The notes beneath the pieces are model-generated. The model saw only the letters and a program-made list of their open reading frames with translations, was not told the origin of the DNA and did not search any database. The position numbers and the translations under genes are program-made. Shown piece after piece: positions 1 to 8,429 of a DNA stretch of 64,000 nt (the stretch's first letter is position 1; each line of letters starts with the position of its first letter). Location: contig NZ_JAPEOQ010000001.1 in the NCBI RefSeq assembly GCF_026341035.1, forward strand, positions 2,418,001 through 2,482,000, read 5' to 3'. Source of the DNA: Streptomyces sp. NBC_01016 (GTDB lineage Bacteria; Actinomycetota; Actinomycetes; Streptomycetales; Streptomycetaceae).

Positions 1-82
1 GGTCATCCGTCATCATGCCGGGCCTGCGGGCTTCTTGCCCTGCGGCGGGCTTGCTGCTCCCATGGTCGTGGGGTGATGGGGC

Positions 83-886
83 ATGAGCGGACTGCGCGTC
101 ATACCGACCTGGCGGAACGGCCAGGAGTGGCTCTACGTGTGCGGGGACGACGGCACGAACGTCGCCTGGTACGACCGGGACGCGGGCCGGGTGAACCTGC
201 TCAGCGAGACCCGGCGGGCGGACGTGCTCGACGTGCTCCGTCCGTTCATCGCGGGCCAGGTCGCCGTAGGCCCGCCCCCGGTGCCGACCCCCGCCGAACT
301 GGCCGGGCTCACCCTCCACCCCGACGACGACCTCGCGCCGAACCGGCCGGGCGAGGACCTCGTCATCTCCCTGGACCGCGCCCCGGCCCCGCAGCGCCGG
401 CTGCGCGCCGACCCGCGGCGCAGGGCGCTCGCCGCGCAGGCACGGGTGGGCGAGGTCCTCGACGGCCTCGAGGCGGTCGGCTGGCGGGTGCTGCACTCGG
501 TGCCGCTGCCCGGCGGAGCCCACATCCACCATCTGCTGATCGGACCCGGCGGCCTGTTCGCGCTGCACACGCTGCCCGTGCGCAGGCAACGTGTGCGGAT
601 CGGCGACCCCTGGGTGACGGCGGGCCGCGCGGAGCGGCAGCCACTGCTGCGCCGGGTCCGGGCCGACGCCTCCCGGGCCTCCTTCGCCCTCACCGCGGAG
701 GTCCGCGCGGGCCTGGTCCTGGTGGAACCGGCGACCGTCGAGGTGACAACACCACCACGCGACGTCCGCCTCTTCACCGACACGGACCTCGCCCCCCTCA
801 CCCACACGGCGGGCCTCCTCAAGCCGGCGGACGTGGAGGCGCTGCACATGATGGCGCGGGACAGGGGGACGTGGACGCGGGTGTGA
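83..886 (+). CDS. NERD-like domain protein, probably catalytically inactive
   Basis: 267 aa, no signal peptide or membrane segment. Residues about 115-215 resemble the nuclease-related (NERD) fold: an ARVGEVLDGL helix, GWRVLHSVPLPGG, then HIHHLLIGPGGLFALHT. In active NERD proteins this segment carries an Asp (IDHLVIGP) and a Lys (DTK). Here those positions are His149 and Leu164, so nuclease activity is doubtful. The N-terminal 110 residues look like a conserved actinobacterial extension I cannot name. The ATG at 83 is preceded by GGGGTGATGGGGC, a weak ribosome site. It is convergent with the LigD polymerase gene, with a dispersed repeat between them. The NERD assignment is by eye. Confidence 0.6.
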   Translation: MSGLRVIPTWRNGQEWLYVCGDDGTNVAWYDRDAGRVNLLSETRRADVLDVLRPFIAGQVAVGPPPVPTPAELAGLTLHPDDDLAPNRPGEDLVISLDRAPAPQRRLRADPRRRALAAQARVGEVLDGLEAVGWRVLHSVPLPGGAHIHHLLIGPGGLFALHTLPVRRQRVRIGDPWVTAGRAERQPLLRRVRADASRASFALTAEVRAGLVLVEPATVEVTTPPRDVRLFTDTDLAPLTHTAGLLKPADVEALHMMARDRGTWTRV

Positions 887-914
887 CCCAATCCAGCCCC
901 GCCGCCGGTTCGGC

Positions 915-976
915 ATTTCAGCCCCGCCGGCGTTTGAGGCGCGGGGCCCGGGGCGGAGCCCCGCGACCGCAACGCC
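915..976 (+). repeat. Dispersed intergenic repeat, copy 1
   Basis: A GC-rich element with the core AGCCCCGCCGGCGTTTGAGG followed by GCGGGGCCCGGGGCGGAGCC. Close relatives occur near 3011, 23891, 47407 and 55401. It can fold through its GGGGC/GCCCC blocks and lies between convergent genes, so it may also terminate transcription. Confidence 0.75.
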
Positions 977-983
977 GTCCGCG

Positions 984-1865
984 TCAAGGCAGCTCCCCGG
1001 CCCGATCGGCGTCGAACAATCCCGCGAGCAGATCCCCGTCCCGCCCCAGCCGCGCAACAACGTCTCCCGCATCAAAAACCAGGCCCCCCGAGGAGCGGCA
1101 CCCCTCGACCTCCCGCCATGTCACCGGCGCCGAAACCGTCGGAGACACCCGCGCACGCAAGGTGTACGCCACAGCCGTCGTCTTCGCCGCCGAATTCTGA
1201 CTGTGGTCGACGAACACTTTCCCGCGCCGCAGGCCCCGCGCCATCCGATGCACCACGAGCCGCGGCATCGCCCCCTCCGCCTCCTGCGCGAGCCCCTTCG
1301 CATACGCACTGACCCGCTCCGACGCCGTAGGCACCAGCGGCACCAGCAGATGCAGCCCCTTGGACCCGGACGTCTTCGCGTACGCCTCGAGCCCGTCCCG
1401 CGCCAACCGCTCCCGCAGCCACACCCCCACCTCGCAGCACTGCACGATGTCGGCCGGCGCCCCGGGGTCCAGGTCGAACACGAGCCGGTCCGCCCGCCCC
1501 GGCGCATCCGCCCGCCACTGCGGCGTGTGGAACTCGGTGACCAGGTTCGCCGCCCACATCAACGTCGGCAGGTCCTGTACGAGGATCTGCCGCGAGACCC
1601 CGTCCGAGCGCGACACCTCGGCCGTCTTCACCCAGGAAGGTGTCCCCGGCGGCACGTTCTTGGCGAAGAACTGCTGGCCACGCGGCCCGTCCGGGAAGCG
1701 CAGGAAGGAGACCGGGCGGTCCCGCAGATGCGGGAGCAGGGCCTCCGCGGCCGTCGCGTAGTAGTGCAGCAGCTCGCCCTTGGTGAACCCGGATTCCGGA
1801 TACAGCACCTTCTCCAGGTTGCTGAGCGTGAGCCGCCGCCCCTCCACTTCTGTGATGGGCGCCAT
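984..1865 (-). CDS. LigD-type polymerase domain (primase/polymerase, NHEJ)
   Basis: 293 aa, the archaeo-eukaryotic primase-like polymerase domain of bacterial NHEJ as a stand-alone protein without ligase or phosphoesterase domains. It opens with the family pattern RRLTLSNLEKVLYP and GFTKGELLHYY. The metal-binding FDLDPG has Asp131 and Asp133, and TSGSKGLHLLVPL follows. PolDom proteins fill and extend broken ends, often with ribonucleotides, together with Ku and a ligase. The start at MAPITEVEG is chosen from the family; an upstream TTG at 1883 is possible, and neither has a strong Shine-Dalgarno site. Divergent from ku with under 90 bp between starts, so the two probably share a promoter region. 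Confidence 0.9.
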   Translation of the reverse strand: MAPITEVEGRRLTLSNLEKVLYPESGFTKGELLHYYATAAEALLPHLRDRPVSFLRFPDGPRGQQFFAKNVPPGTPSWVKTAEVSRSDGVSRQILVQDLPTLMWAANLVTEFHTPQWRADAPGRADRLVFDLDPGAPADIVQCCEVGVWLRERLARDGLEAYAKTSGSKGLHLLVPLVPTASERVSAYAKGLAQEAEGAMPRLVVHRMARGLRRGKVFVDHSQNSAAKTTAVAYTLRARVSPTVSAPVTWREVEGCRSSGGLVFDAGDVVARLGRDGDLLAGLFDADRAGELP

Positions 1866-1948
1866 ACGGTAATACTCTGGCAATCCAGCCCGTTATGTCG
1901 TCTCTATCGCTTATGTCGTGTATCGCGGCGCGAACCGGGAGGTCCACC

Positions 1949-2983
1949 GTGCGCTCCATATGGAACGGCGCCATCTCCTTCGGCCTGGTCAGCATCCCGA
2001 TCAAGCTGGTCAACGCCACCGAGAACCACTCGATCTCCTTCCGCCAGATCCACCTGGAGGACGGCGGCCGCATCCGCTATCACAAGGTGTGCGAGCTGGA
2101 GGACAAGGAAGTCGCGAACGACGAGATCGGCAAGGGGTACGAGGACGCCGACGGCTCGATCATCCCGATCACCGAGGACGATCTCGCCCAGCTCCCGATC
2201 CCCACGGCCAAGACCATCGAGATCGTCTCCTTCGTGCCGGCCGAGCGGATCGACCCGCTCCAGATGGGCACGGCGTACTACCTCCAGGCCAACGGCGTCC
2301 CGGCCGCCAAGCCGTACACGCTGCTGCGCGAGGCGCTCAAGCGCAGCAACAAGGTGGCCATCGCCAAGTTCGCGCTGCGCGGCCGGGAGCGGCTCGGGAT
2401 GCTGCGGGTCGTCGACGACGTCATCGCGATGCACGGCCTGCTCTGGCCGGACGAGATCCGCGCCCCGGAGGACGCCGCCCCCGACTCCCACGTCACGGTC
2501 CGCGACGCCGAACTCGATCTGGCGGACGCCCTGATGGACACGCTCGGCGAGGTCGACATGGACTCCCTGCACGACGACTACCGGGACGCCGTGGAGGAGA
2601 TGATCGAGTCGAAGGCCTCCGGCGCCGAACCGGCCGAGACCCCGAAGAAGTCGGACGGCGGAGGCGGCAAGGTCATCGACCTCATGTCGGCGCTGGAGAG
2701 CAGCGTCCGGGCGGCCAAGAAGGCGCGGAGCGAGGGCGAAGAGGGCGAGGACGTGGCCGAGGTGACGGAGCTGTCCTCCCGGTCCCGTACGAAGAAGACC
2801 ACGGCCAAGAAGAGCACAGCCACGAAGAAGACGGCGGCCGAGAAGACCACCGCCAAGAAGTCCGCCCCCGCGAAGAGGACCACACCGGCCAAGAAGTCGA
2901 CCTCGTCGAAGAAGACCACATCCGCCAAGAAGCCGACCCCGGCAAAGAAGAAGCCGACGCCTCGCAAGAAGACGTCGGCTTGA
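1949..2983 (+). CDS. ku: Ku homodimeric DNA end-binding protein
   Basis: 344 aa. Bacterial Ku binds double-strand ends and recruits LigD-type enzymes for non-homologous end joining. It starts RSIWNGAISFGLVSIPIKL, the diagnostic N-terminus, with the Ku core to about residue 255. The last about 70 residues are an Ala/Lys/Thr tail of AKKTT, AKKST and AKKPT repeats, resembling histone H1-like tails and likely to bind DNA non-specifically. The GTG at 1949 is chosen because GGGAGG lies 7 nt upstream and the conserved core begins there; the frame is open to 1895. Divergently paired with the polymerase-domain gene. Confidence 0.95.
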   Translation: MRSIWNGAISFGLVSIPIKLVNATENHSISFRQIHLEDGGRIRYHKVCELEDKEVANDEIGKGYEDADGSIIPITEDDLAQLPIPTAKTIEIVSFVPAERIDPLQMGTAYYLQANGVPAAKPYTLLREALKRSNKVAIAKFALRGRERLGMLRVVDDVIAMHGLLWPDEIRAPEDAAPDSHVTVRDAELDLADALMDTLGEVDMDSLHDDYRDAVEEMIESKASGAEPAETPKKSDGGGGKVIDLMSALESSVRAAKKARSEGEEGEDVAEVTELSSRSRTKKTTAKKSTATKKTAAEKTTAKKSAPAKRTTPAKKSTSSKKTTSAKKPTPAKKKPTPRKKTSA

Positions 2984-3010
2984 GCTTGTAAGCCCTGCTC
3001 TTGGACGAGA

Positions 3011-3050
3011 GCCCGCGGGGCCCGGGGCAGAGCCCCGAGACCGCAACCCC
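3011..3050 (+). repeat. Dispersed intergenic repeat, copy 2 (partial)
   Basis: The right half of the repeat family: GCGGGGCCCGGGGCAGAGCC followed by CCGAGACCGCAA. It lies between the convergent ku and acyltransferase genes. Confidence 0.65.
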
Positions 3051-3070
3051 GTCGCCGGGTACCAAGGCGG

Positions 3071-4222
3071 CTAACGCCCCCTGGCCACCTTGGCGGCGTC
3101 CCGCTTGAACGCCCACTCCATCTTCGGCTCCATCACGAACCGGAACATCCGCTGCACCGGTGGCGTGCACAGCACGGTGATCAGACTTCCCGCGAGCAGC
3201 GTCACCACGACCTGGCCCCACGGGGTGTGCATCCAGGCGTTGTCGTACCAGTCCCAGAAGCGGGAGCCCTTGGCGACGAAGCCGTGCAGCAGGTAGCCGT
3301 ACAGCGTGCCCGCGCCGAGCGCCGTGAACCACATCTTGCGGCCCGGCACCCACGCGAAGAAGCACGCGGTGAGGATCACCGAACAGCCGAACATGGCCAG
3401 GGTCATGACGATTCCGGTCCAGCCGGGCGCGCCCAACTCCTGGGCACTGTCCCGGTGGTACGTCCACGCCGCGGTCATCCGCGGCGCCGCCCAGTACGCG
3501 AACAGCAGCGCGGCCGCGAAGACCGGCACCGCGATGATCCGCGCCTCCTTGCGGCGCACCAGCTGGAAGTGCTCCGGCTTCAGGCACAGGCCGAGGACGA
3601 AGAACGGCAGGAACTGCAGCAGGCGCTGCATGTCCAGGTCGTCGCCGATGCTGGGGGAGACGGAGGCGAGCGCCGCGACGGCGAGGGCCACCGGCAGCGG
3701 CCAGCGGATCGTCTTCCAGATCGGCGTGCTCAGGCGCCACACGAACAGCGAGACCAGGAACCAGGTCAGGTACCAGGGGTCCAGAAGGCTGAAGTCGTAT
3801 CCGGGATCGTCACCCGCGTACCGCTTGAAGAGTGTGTAGACGACCTCGAACACCACGTACGGCACCGCCACACCCGTGATCAGCCGCTTGAGCCGAGCAG
3901 GGCTCGCGTCGAACGACCGCGAGAAATAGCCGGAGATGACGATGAACGCCGGCATGTGGAACGTGTACACGATGATGTAGAGGGCGGCGGCCGCCCGGCT
4001 CCCGTCGCGCAGCGGCTCCCAGGAATGGCCCATCGCGACCAGGACGATCGCCAAGTACTTGGCGTTGTCGTAGAACGCGTCACGGGCCTTGCCGGACTTC
4101 GGTGTCGCGGTGGTGGCCGGTGTGGCCGCCTGTCTCCTGGATGGAGTGCTCGCGGGTGCGACAGTGTCCTGCTGATCGGGCAGCGGGGCCCGATGAGCCG
4201 CGAGCTGTACCGGTTCGCTCAC
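3071..4222 (-). CDS. Membrane acyltransferase family 3 protein
   Basis: 383 aa integral membrane protein with about ten hydrophobic helices after a 45-residue hydrophilic Ser/Thr/Pro N-terminus. Family features are DNAKYLAIVLVAMGHSWEPL near residue 53, with the His that is usual in acyltransferase-3/OafA-type proteins, then FHMPAFIVISGYFS and a terminal GTLYGYLLHGF. Such proteins O-acylate cell-surface sugars, lipids or small molecules; the substrate is not evident. It resembles the fucose 4-O-acetylase group. The GTG start at 4222 has GGGAGGG just upstream. Transcribed alone. Confidence 0.85.
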   Translation of the reverse strand: MSEPVQLAAHRAPLPDQQDTVAPASTPSRRQAATPATTATPKSGKARDAFYDNAKYLAIVLVAMGHSWEPLRDGSRAAAALYIIVYTFHMPAFIVISGYFSRSFDASPARLKRLITGVAVPYVVFEVVYTLFKRYAGDDPGYDFSLLDPWYLTWFLVSLFVWRLSTPIWKTIRWPLPVALAVAALASVSPSIGDDLDMQRLLQFLPFFVLGLCLKPEHFQLVRRKEARIIAVPVFAAALLFAYWAAPRMTAAWTYHRDSAQELGAPGWTGIVMTLAMFGCSVILTACFFAWVPGRKMWFTALGAGTLYGYLLHGFVAKGSRFWDWYDNAWMHTPWGQVVVTLLAGSLITVLCTPPVQRMFRFVMEPKMEWAFKRDAAKVARGR

Positions 4223-4450
4223 GATCCCTCCCGTTGGGAACCCCGGCTACCGGACACGCATCTTCCTGGATTTGTGAGGTTCAAGTGGCTGCGAGACATC
4301 GACCGAACCGTAGCCATGCCGTGGGGCACGAGTAAACCTGGATCGAGCCCGCGTGGCGGCTCTCACAGTCCTGATCAGGAATGACCATCACTCAAACGGG
4401 TTCGCTGCCGGTCGCCGTAGCGAGAAGTCGACAACGGCCGAAAGTGTGCG

Positions 4451-4912
4451 TCAGCCGAGCCCGGCCTCCGCGACCCGCCGCAACAGCCCGTGCAGCGTCT
4501 CGCATTCGTCCTCGTCCAGCGGTGCGAGCAGCTCGCTCGTCACCCGCAGCCCCGCCTCGTCCGTGCCGCGCAGAAAGTCCCGCCCGTCGTCCGTGAGCAC
4601 GACGATCCGGCTGCGCCGGTCGCCGGGGGACGGCCGCCGCTCGACGAACGAGGCCTTCTCCAGATCGTCGACCAGACCCACGATCGCGCTCGGGTCGTAG
4701 CCGAGCTGCGCGCTCAACTCCCTTTGCAGCGCGCCCTCGCCCGTGGCCAGGAAGCGCAGCACCGCGTAGTGGCGCAGGCGGAGCCCCGACTCCTGGAGCG
4801 AGGCGTTGAACAGCTGTCCCGAGCGCAGGCCGAGCCGGTACAGCAGATAGCCCGTGTCGGCGTGCAGCCCGCGCATCCATGGCTCGTGCGCGTCGATCGG
4901 GGCGGGGGTCAT
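4451..4912 (-). CDS. MarR-family transcriptional regulator
   Basis: 153 aa winged-helix repressor. The middle holds the MarR DNA-binding pattern: LRLRHYAVLRFLATGEGALQ, QLGYDPSAIVGLVDDLEKAS, and the wing PGDRRSRIVVLTDDGR. The ATG at 4912 is preferred because GGGAGA sits 6 nt upstream; the open frame continues to 5062 but without family similarity. It is divergent from the SDR operon across about 150 bp carrying an ATTG-N7-CAAT inverted repeat, so it likely represses that operon and itself in response to a phenolic or acyl-CoA ligand (inference). Confidence 0.9.
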   Translation of the reverse strand: MTPAPIDAHEPWMRGLHADTGYLLYRLGLRSGQLFNASLQESGLRLRHYAVLRFLATGEGALQRELSAQLGYDPSAIVGLVDDLEKASFVERRPSPGDRRSRIVVLTDDGRDFLRGTDEAGLRVTSELLAPLDEDECETLHGLLRRVAEAGLG

Positions 4913-4983
4913 GGGGTCTCCCTGGGTGGGCGGGGCCTGCGGTGTGCCGCGACAGTCTCTCGTACATACGGGTCGGCGACAAC

Positions 4984-5001
4984 TATTGACGTCACCAATT
5001 A
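4984..5001. promoter_or_regulatory. Candidate MarR operator and promoter element
   Basis: TATTGACGTCACCAATTA contains ATTG (4985-4988) and CAAT (4996-4999) as inverted half-sites around a central GACGTC. It lies midway between the divergent marR and SDR starts, an AT-rich patch in GC-rich DNA. The TTGACG within it could serve as a -35 box. Confidence 0.5.
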
Positions 5002-5064
5002 TTGCTCTTAGCTTCCTTCTTGCCCCCACGTATCGCCGTATCGCTGGCAGGAAGGGACCCACAC

Positions 5065-5988
5065 GTGTCCATCGATCTCACCGGAAAGGCGGCCGTCGTC
5101 ACCGGCGGCGGCCGTGGCCTCGGCCTCTCCTACGCCCATGCCCTCGCCGCCCACGGCGCCTCGGTCGTCGTCAACGACGTCGACGAGGCCGTCGCCGAAG
5201 CGGCCGTGAAGTCCATCCGCGAGGCGGGCGGCACGGCCGTCGCCGAGGTGGTCCCGGTCGGCACGGCCGAGGCCGCGGACCGCCTGGTGGCGCGGGCGGT
5301 GAGCGAGTTCGGCCGCCTCGACGTCCTGGTCACCAACGCCGGCATCCTGCGCGACAAGGTCCTGTGGAAGATGACCGACGACGACTTCGACGCGGTGTTC
5401 ACCACCCATCTGAAGGGCACCTTCACCTGCGCCCGCGCCGCCGCGGTCCGCATGCGCGAGCAGGGCGAGGGAGGCACGCTCGTCCTCGTCGGCTCGCCCG
5501 CGGGGCAACGGGGCAATTTCGGCCAGACGAACTACGCCGCCGCGAAGGCCGGCATCGTCGCCATGGCCCGTACGTGGTCGATGGAGCTGTCCCGGGCGAA
5601 CATCACGGTCAACGCGATCGTCCCGGTCGCCGCGACGGCCATGACGGAGACGATCCCGGCCTTCGCCCCGTACGTGGAGGCCCTGCGCGGCGGCGAACCG
5701 CTCCCGTCCTTCCTGCGCAAGGGCGAGGGCTTCGGCACACCGGAGGACTGCGCGGCCCTCGTGCCCTTCCTCGCCTCCGAAGCGGCCCGCTCCGTCACCG
5801 GCCAGGCGATCGGCATCGGCGGCGACCGCCTCACGCTCTGGTCGCACCCGCAGGAGATCAAGTCGGCCTACGCGGACGGGGGCTGGACCCCGGACACGAT
5901 CGCCGACGCGTGGCCCACGTCGGTCGGCGCCGAACTCCAGACGGTGGGCATCCCCGCCCCGAAGCTTCCGGAGGGGGAGGCCCGATGA
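5065..5988 (+). CDS. SDR-family 3-hydroxyacyl-CoA dehydrogenase/ketoreductase
   Basis: 307 aa classical short-chain dehydrogenase with the cofactor loop TGGGRGLG at about 14-21, NAG motif VTNAGILRDK, and the catalytic set Ser144, Tyr157 and Lys161 (YAAAK). The acidic residue after beta-2 (VVNDVDE) favours NAD(H). NAGILRDK and the general layout resemble the (3R)-hydroxyacyl-CoA dehydrogenase half of MFE-2. The GTG at 5065 is chosen (GAAGGG upstream, and the conserved fold starts there) over a TTG at 5002. Its stop overlaps the next start by ATGA. With the MaoC gene it would supply an R-specific beta-oxidation pair. Confidence 0.88.
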   Translation: MSIDLTGKAAVVTGGGRGLGLSYAHALAAHGASVVVNDVDEAVAEAAVKSIREAGGTAVAEVVPVGTAEAADRLVARAVSEFGRLDVLVTNAGILRDKVLWKMTDDDFDAVFTTHLKGTFTCARAAAVRMREQGEGGTLVLVGSPAGQRGNFGQTNYAAAKAGIVAMARTWSMELSRANITVNAIVPVAATAMTETIPAFAPYVEALRGGEPLPSFLRKGEGFGTPEDCAALVPFLASEAARSVTGQAIGIGGDRLTLWSHPQEIKSAYADGGWTPDTIADAWPTSVGAELQTVGIPAPKLPEGEAR

Positions 5989-6869
5989 ACGCGATGAACA
6001 TCGACGAGCTGGCCGCGATCGACGTCCACACCCACGCCGAGGTGTCCTCCAAGGGCCACGGCTCCCTCTCGGACGACCTCCACGAGGCCTCGTCCGCGTA
6101 CTTCAAGACCGAGGGCAAGCGGAAGCCGACCCTCGAGGAGACGGCCGCGTACTACCGCGAGCGGAACATGGCCGCTGTGATCTTCACGGTCGACGCGGAG
6201 TCCGCGACGGGCACGGAGCCGGTCCCGAACGAGGAGGTGGCGGAGGCGGCGGCCGCCCACCCGGACGTCCTGATCCCCTTCGCCTCGATCGACCCGTTCC
6301 GGGGCAAGGCCGGAGTGAAGCAGGCCCGCCGCTTGGTGGAGGAGTACGGAGTCAAGGGCTTCAAATTCCACCCCTCCATCCAGGCCTTCTTCCCCAACGA
6401 CCGCGCGGTCGCCTACGACCTCTACGAGCTGATCGAGGAAACAGGCACGATCGCCCTCTTCCACACCGGCCAGACGGGCATCGGCGCGGGCGTGCCGGGC
6501 GGCGGCGGCATCCGCCTCAAGTACTCCAACCCCCTCCACGTGGACGACGTGGCGGCCGACTTCCCCCACCTCAAAATCATCCTGGCGCACCCGTCGTTCC
6601 CCTGGCAGGACGAGGCCCTGGCGGTGGCGACGCACAAGCCGGGCGTGCACATCGACCTCTCCGGCTGGTCCCCGAAGTACTTCCCGCCCCAGCTGATCCA
6701 GTACGCGAACACGCTGCTCAAGGACAAGGTCCTCTTCGGCTCGGACTACCCGGTCCTGACCCCGGACCGCTGGCTCGCGGACTTCGCGAAGCTCCAGATC
6801 AAGGACGAGGTCCGCCCCAAGATCCTCAAGGAGAACGCGGCACGCCTGCTGGGCCTGACCAAGCCGTAG
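5985..6869 (+). CDS. Amidohydrolase-family (ACMSD-like) metal hydrolase/decarboxylase
   Basis: 294 aa TIM-barrel protein of the amidohydrolase-2 type. Metal-site motifs are visible: DVHTH at residues about 12-16, FKFHPS, FHTGQTG, ILAHPSFPW and FGSDYP with the final Asp. The family includes aminocarboxymuconate-semialdehyde decarboxylase and hydrolases acting on beta-keto or ring acids. Start ATG 5985 overlaps the SDR stop (ATGA) and has GGAGGGGGAGG upstream; ATG 5994 is an alternative. Its place between a dehydrogenase and an acyl-CoA ligase suggests it opens or decarboxylates a catabolic intermediate (inference). Confidence 0.87.
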   Translation: MNAMNIDELAAIDVHTHAEVSSKGHGSLSDDLHEASSAYFKTEGKRKPTLEETAAYYRERNMAAVIFTVDAESATGTEPVPNEEVAEAAAAHPDVLIPFASIDPFRGKAGVKQARRLVEEYGVKGFKFHPSIQAFFPNDRAVAYDLYELIEETGTIALFHTGQTGIGAGVPGGGGIRLKYSNPLHVDDVAADFPHLKIILAHPSFPWQDEALAVATHKPGVHIDLSGWSPKYFPPQLIQYANTLLKDKVLFGSDYPVLTPDRWLADFAKLQIKDEVRPKILKENAARLLGLTKP

Positions 6870-6914
6870 CAGGCACGCGAGCCGCAGCAGGCACCGGAGC
6901 CATAGGAGGCACGG

Positions 6915-8429
6915 ATGCGCAACGAGGGACTGGGGTCATGGCCCGCACGCCGGGCCCGCAAGACCCCGCACCGCACCGCCCTGATCCACAACGGCACCAC
7001 ATACACATACGCCGACCTGCACGACCGCACGACCCGCCTGGCGCACGCCCTGCGCGCACACGGCGTGCGCCGCGGCGACCGCGTCGCGTACCTCGGCCCG
7101 AACCACCCCTCGTACCTGGAGACACTGTTCGCGGCGGGCACGCTGGGGGCGGTCTTCGTCCCCCTCAACACCCGCCTGTCGACAGCCGAACTCGCCTACC
7201 AAATAGCCGACTCGGGAGCGAAAACCCTCCTGTACACGGGAGACGGGGAACACGCGAAGGCACTGTCGGTCCCGGTGACAATCGAGGCTGACGGAAGCGG
7301 ATACGAGGAACTGCTGGAGGCCGCCCCAGCGGACCCGGTGGACGAGGCGGTCGGCGGCGACGACGTCTGCCTCATCATGTACACCTCGGGCACGACGGGC
7401 CGCCCCAAGGGCGCGATGCTCACCCACGCCAACCTGACATGGAACGCGATCAACGTCCTGGTCGACCACGACCTGATCGCGGACGAGGTCGCCCTCGTCT
7501 CGGCGCCCCTGTTCCACACGGCGGGCCTGAACATGCTGACGCTGCCGGTGCTGCTCAAGGGCGGCACGTGCGTCCTGGTCGGCGCGTTCGACCCGGCGGC
7601 CACGTTCGACCTGGTGGAGCAGCACGGCATCACCTTCATGTTCGGCGTCCCGACGATGTTCGACCTGCTGACCCGCCAGCCCGCGTGGCCGACCGCGGAC
7701 CTCTCGTCCCTACGCCTCCTGACCTGCGGGGGTGCCCCGGTGCCGCCGCCGCTGATCGCGGCCTACCAGGAACGCGGCCTCACCTTCCTCCAGGGCTACG
7801 GCATGACGGAGGCGGCACCCGGCACCCTCTTCCTCGACGCGGAGCACGCGGTGAGCAAGGCGGGCTCGGCGGGCGTGCCGCACTTCTTCAGCGACGTACA
7901 GGTGGTGGGCCCGGACCTCGCCCCGGTCGACACCGACGAGACGGGCGAGGTGGTGGTCCGCGGCCCGCACGTGATGCCGGGCTACTGGGGCCTGCCGACG
8001 GAAACCGCAGCGGCCTTCTCCGACGGCTGGTTCCGCACGGGAGACGCGGCACGCGTGGACGCCGACGGCTACGTCACCATCGTCGACCGCTTCAAGGACA
8101 TGATCATCTCGGGCGGCGAGAACATCTACCCCGCAGAGATCGAGGCCGCGCTGCTGGCCCACCCCGACGTGGCGGAGTGCGCGGTGATAGGCGTCCCCGA
8201 CGAGAAATGGGGCGAGGTCCCCCGGGCCATAGTCGTCCCGCGCGCGGGCACGACCCCACTCCCCGAGACCCTCCTGACCTCCCTCTCCGGCCGGCTGGCG
8301 AAATACAAGATCCCCAAGTCCCTCCTCCTGGCCGACGGACTCCCGCGCACGGCCTCCGGAAAGCTCCTCAAATCCCGCCTGCGCGAGGCGCACGGCGGCT
8401 CTCACGAACAGGACGCCCAACAGCCATGA
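6915..8429 (+). CDS. Acyl-CoA ligase (AMP-forming)
   Basis: 504 aa ANL-superfamily enzyme that activates a carboxylic acid to acyl-AMP and then acyl-CoA. Visible motifs: P-loop YTSGTTGRPKGAM near 156-168, GYGMTE, the hinge region TGDAARVDADGYVTIVDR, and the C-terminal catalytic Lys in RTASGKLLKSRLRE. Length is usual for medium/long-chain or aromatic acid ligases. The ATG at 6915 follows AGGAGGCACGG. Its stop overlaps the MaoC start by ATGA. It is the probable entry enzyme of the operon; substrate is unknown. Confidence 0.92.
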   Translation: MRNEGLGSWPARRARKTPHRTALIHNGTTYTYADLHDRTTRLAHALRAHGVRRGDRVAYLGPNHPSYLETLFAAGTLGAVFVPLNTRLSTAELAYQIADSGAKTLLYTGDGEHAKALSVPVTIEADGSGYEELLEAAPADPVDEAVGGDDVCLIMYTSGTTGRPKGAMLTHANLTWNAINVLVDHDLIADEVALVSAPLFHTAGLNMLTLPVLLKGGTCVLVGAFDPAATFDLVEQHGITFMFGVPTMFDLLTRQPAWPTADLSSLRLLTCGGAPVPPPLIAAYQERGLTFLQGYGMTEAAPGTLFLDAEHAVSKAGSAGVPHFFSDVQVVGPDLAPVDTDETGEVVVRGPHVMPGYWGLPTETAAAFSDGWFRTGDAARVDADGYVTIVDRFKDMIISGGENIYPAEIEAALLAHPDVAECAVIGVPDEKWGEVPRAIVVPRAGTTPLPETLLTSLSGRLAKYKIPKSLLLADGLPRTASGKLLKSRLREAHGGSHEQDAQQP

